A stretch of DNA of 64,000 bases from Mycobacterium sp. JS623 (GTDB lineage Bacteria; Actinomycetota; Actinomycetes; Mycobacteriales; Mycobacteriaceae), in contig NC_019966.1 of NCBI RefSeq assembly GCF_000328565.1, positions 558,001-622,000 on the forward strand, read 5' to 3'. The notes beneath the pieces were generated by a model, which had not been told where the DNA came from, made no database searches, and saw nothing but the letters and a program-made list of their open reading frames with translations. The position numbers and the translations under genes were made by a program. Numbering within the stretch: the stretch's first letter is position 1; each line of letters starts with the position of its first letter. Below, one piece after another: positions 63,946-64,000 of this stretch.

Positions 63946-63977
63946 GCCCGCGCCGGTGCCCCCTCGCCGGCGCGGGC
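63946..63977 (+). terminator. Intrinsic terminator after the Gly/Tyr/His-rich gene
   Basis: A perfect 11-bp stem GCCCGCGCCGG / CCGGCGCGGGC with a 10-base loop, 13 bases after the stop. GC-rich with no T-run, as usual in mycobacteria. Confidence 0.75.
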
Positions 63978-64000
63978 TCCCCGGCTTTGAGCCTGTGCCG

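Overview
The window is high-GC chromosomal DNA from a mycobacterium, most likely a rapid grower (Mycolicibacterium type). From memory, its gene order follows the M. tuberculosis block Rv0462 to about Rv0531: lpdC, ramB, icl, fadB2, hbhA, deoC, murB, lprQ, mshA, gpm1, senX3-regX3, ppx1, proC, bS22, galE2-like, serB1-like, hemACDB, hemL, ccdA-resB-ccsA. The M. tuberculosis mycolate methyltransferases, mmpS2/mmpL2 and the Rv0515-0523 genes are missing; other genes occupy those places.

Layout. 1-7.9 kb: the 3' part of lpdC, small membrane and secreted proteins, RamB with its partner gene, an acyl-ACP thioesterase, isocitrate lyase and fadB2 (central carbon and C2 metabolism). 7.9-16.2 kb: an AbiEi/Vsr-like hypothetical, PPK2 with an overlapping TetR gene, a DUF445 protein, an XRE regulator, HbhA, deoC and a nitrilase. 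16.2-30 kb: a methyltransferase, two DUF2505 genes, murB, the L,D-transpeptidase lipoprotein LprQ, a ROK regulator, mshA (mycothiol), gpm1, SenX3-RegX3 and a GT87 mannosyltransferase. 30-44.4 kb: ppx1, proC, ribosomal protein bS22, lipid-type acyl enzymes, then the tetrapyrrole operon hemA-hemC-hemD-hemB. 44.4-50.8 kb is an accessory stretch: small membrane proteins, an MpaB-family oxygenase with TetR, a PNPOx-like protein, a cytochrome P450 and two DUF385 genes, one of them decayed. 50.8-58 kb: hemL and the system II cytochrome c maturation genes. 58-64 kb: a variable region with an aminotransferase, an aquaporin, a half glycosyltransferase, a 36-aa small protein, a truncated catalase, an HD protein, membrane proteins and a Gly/Tyr/His-rich secreted protein.

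The most unusual feature is a set of short repeats placed at operon junctions. The clearest is three exact-length 71-bp units between resB and ccsA. Each unit is a 24-codon mini-ORF whose TGA overlaps the next ATG, so an unbroken ATGA relay runs from resB through three mini-ORFs to ccsA, and each unit supplies a GGGAG ribosome site for the next start. This is the architecture described for MIRU elements, yet the classic MIRU site (senX3-regX3) is empty here. A second short repeat family sits at the ramB/downstream-gene and hemA/hemC junctions and extends the N-termini of the downstream proteins. A 57-bp tandem duplication carries the icl stop codon.

All protein names come from reading motifs and remembered family features; no search was run.
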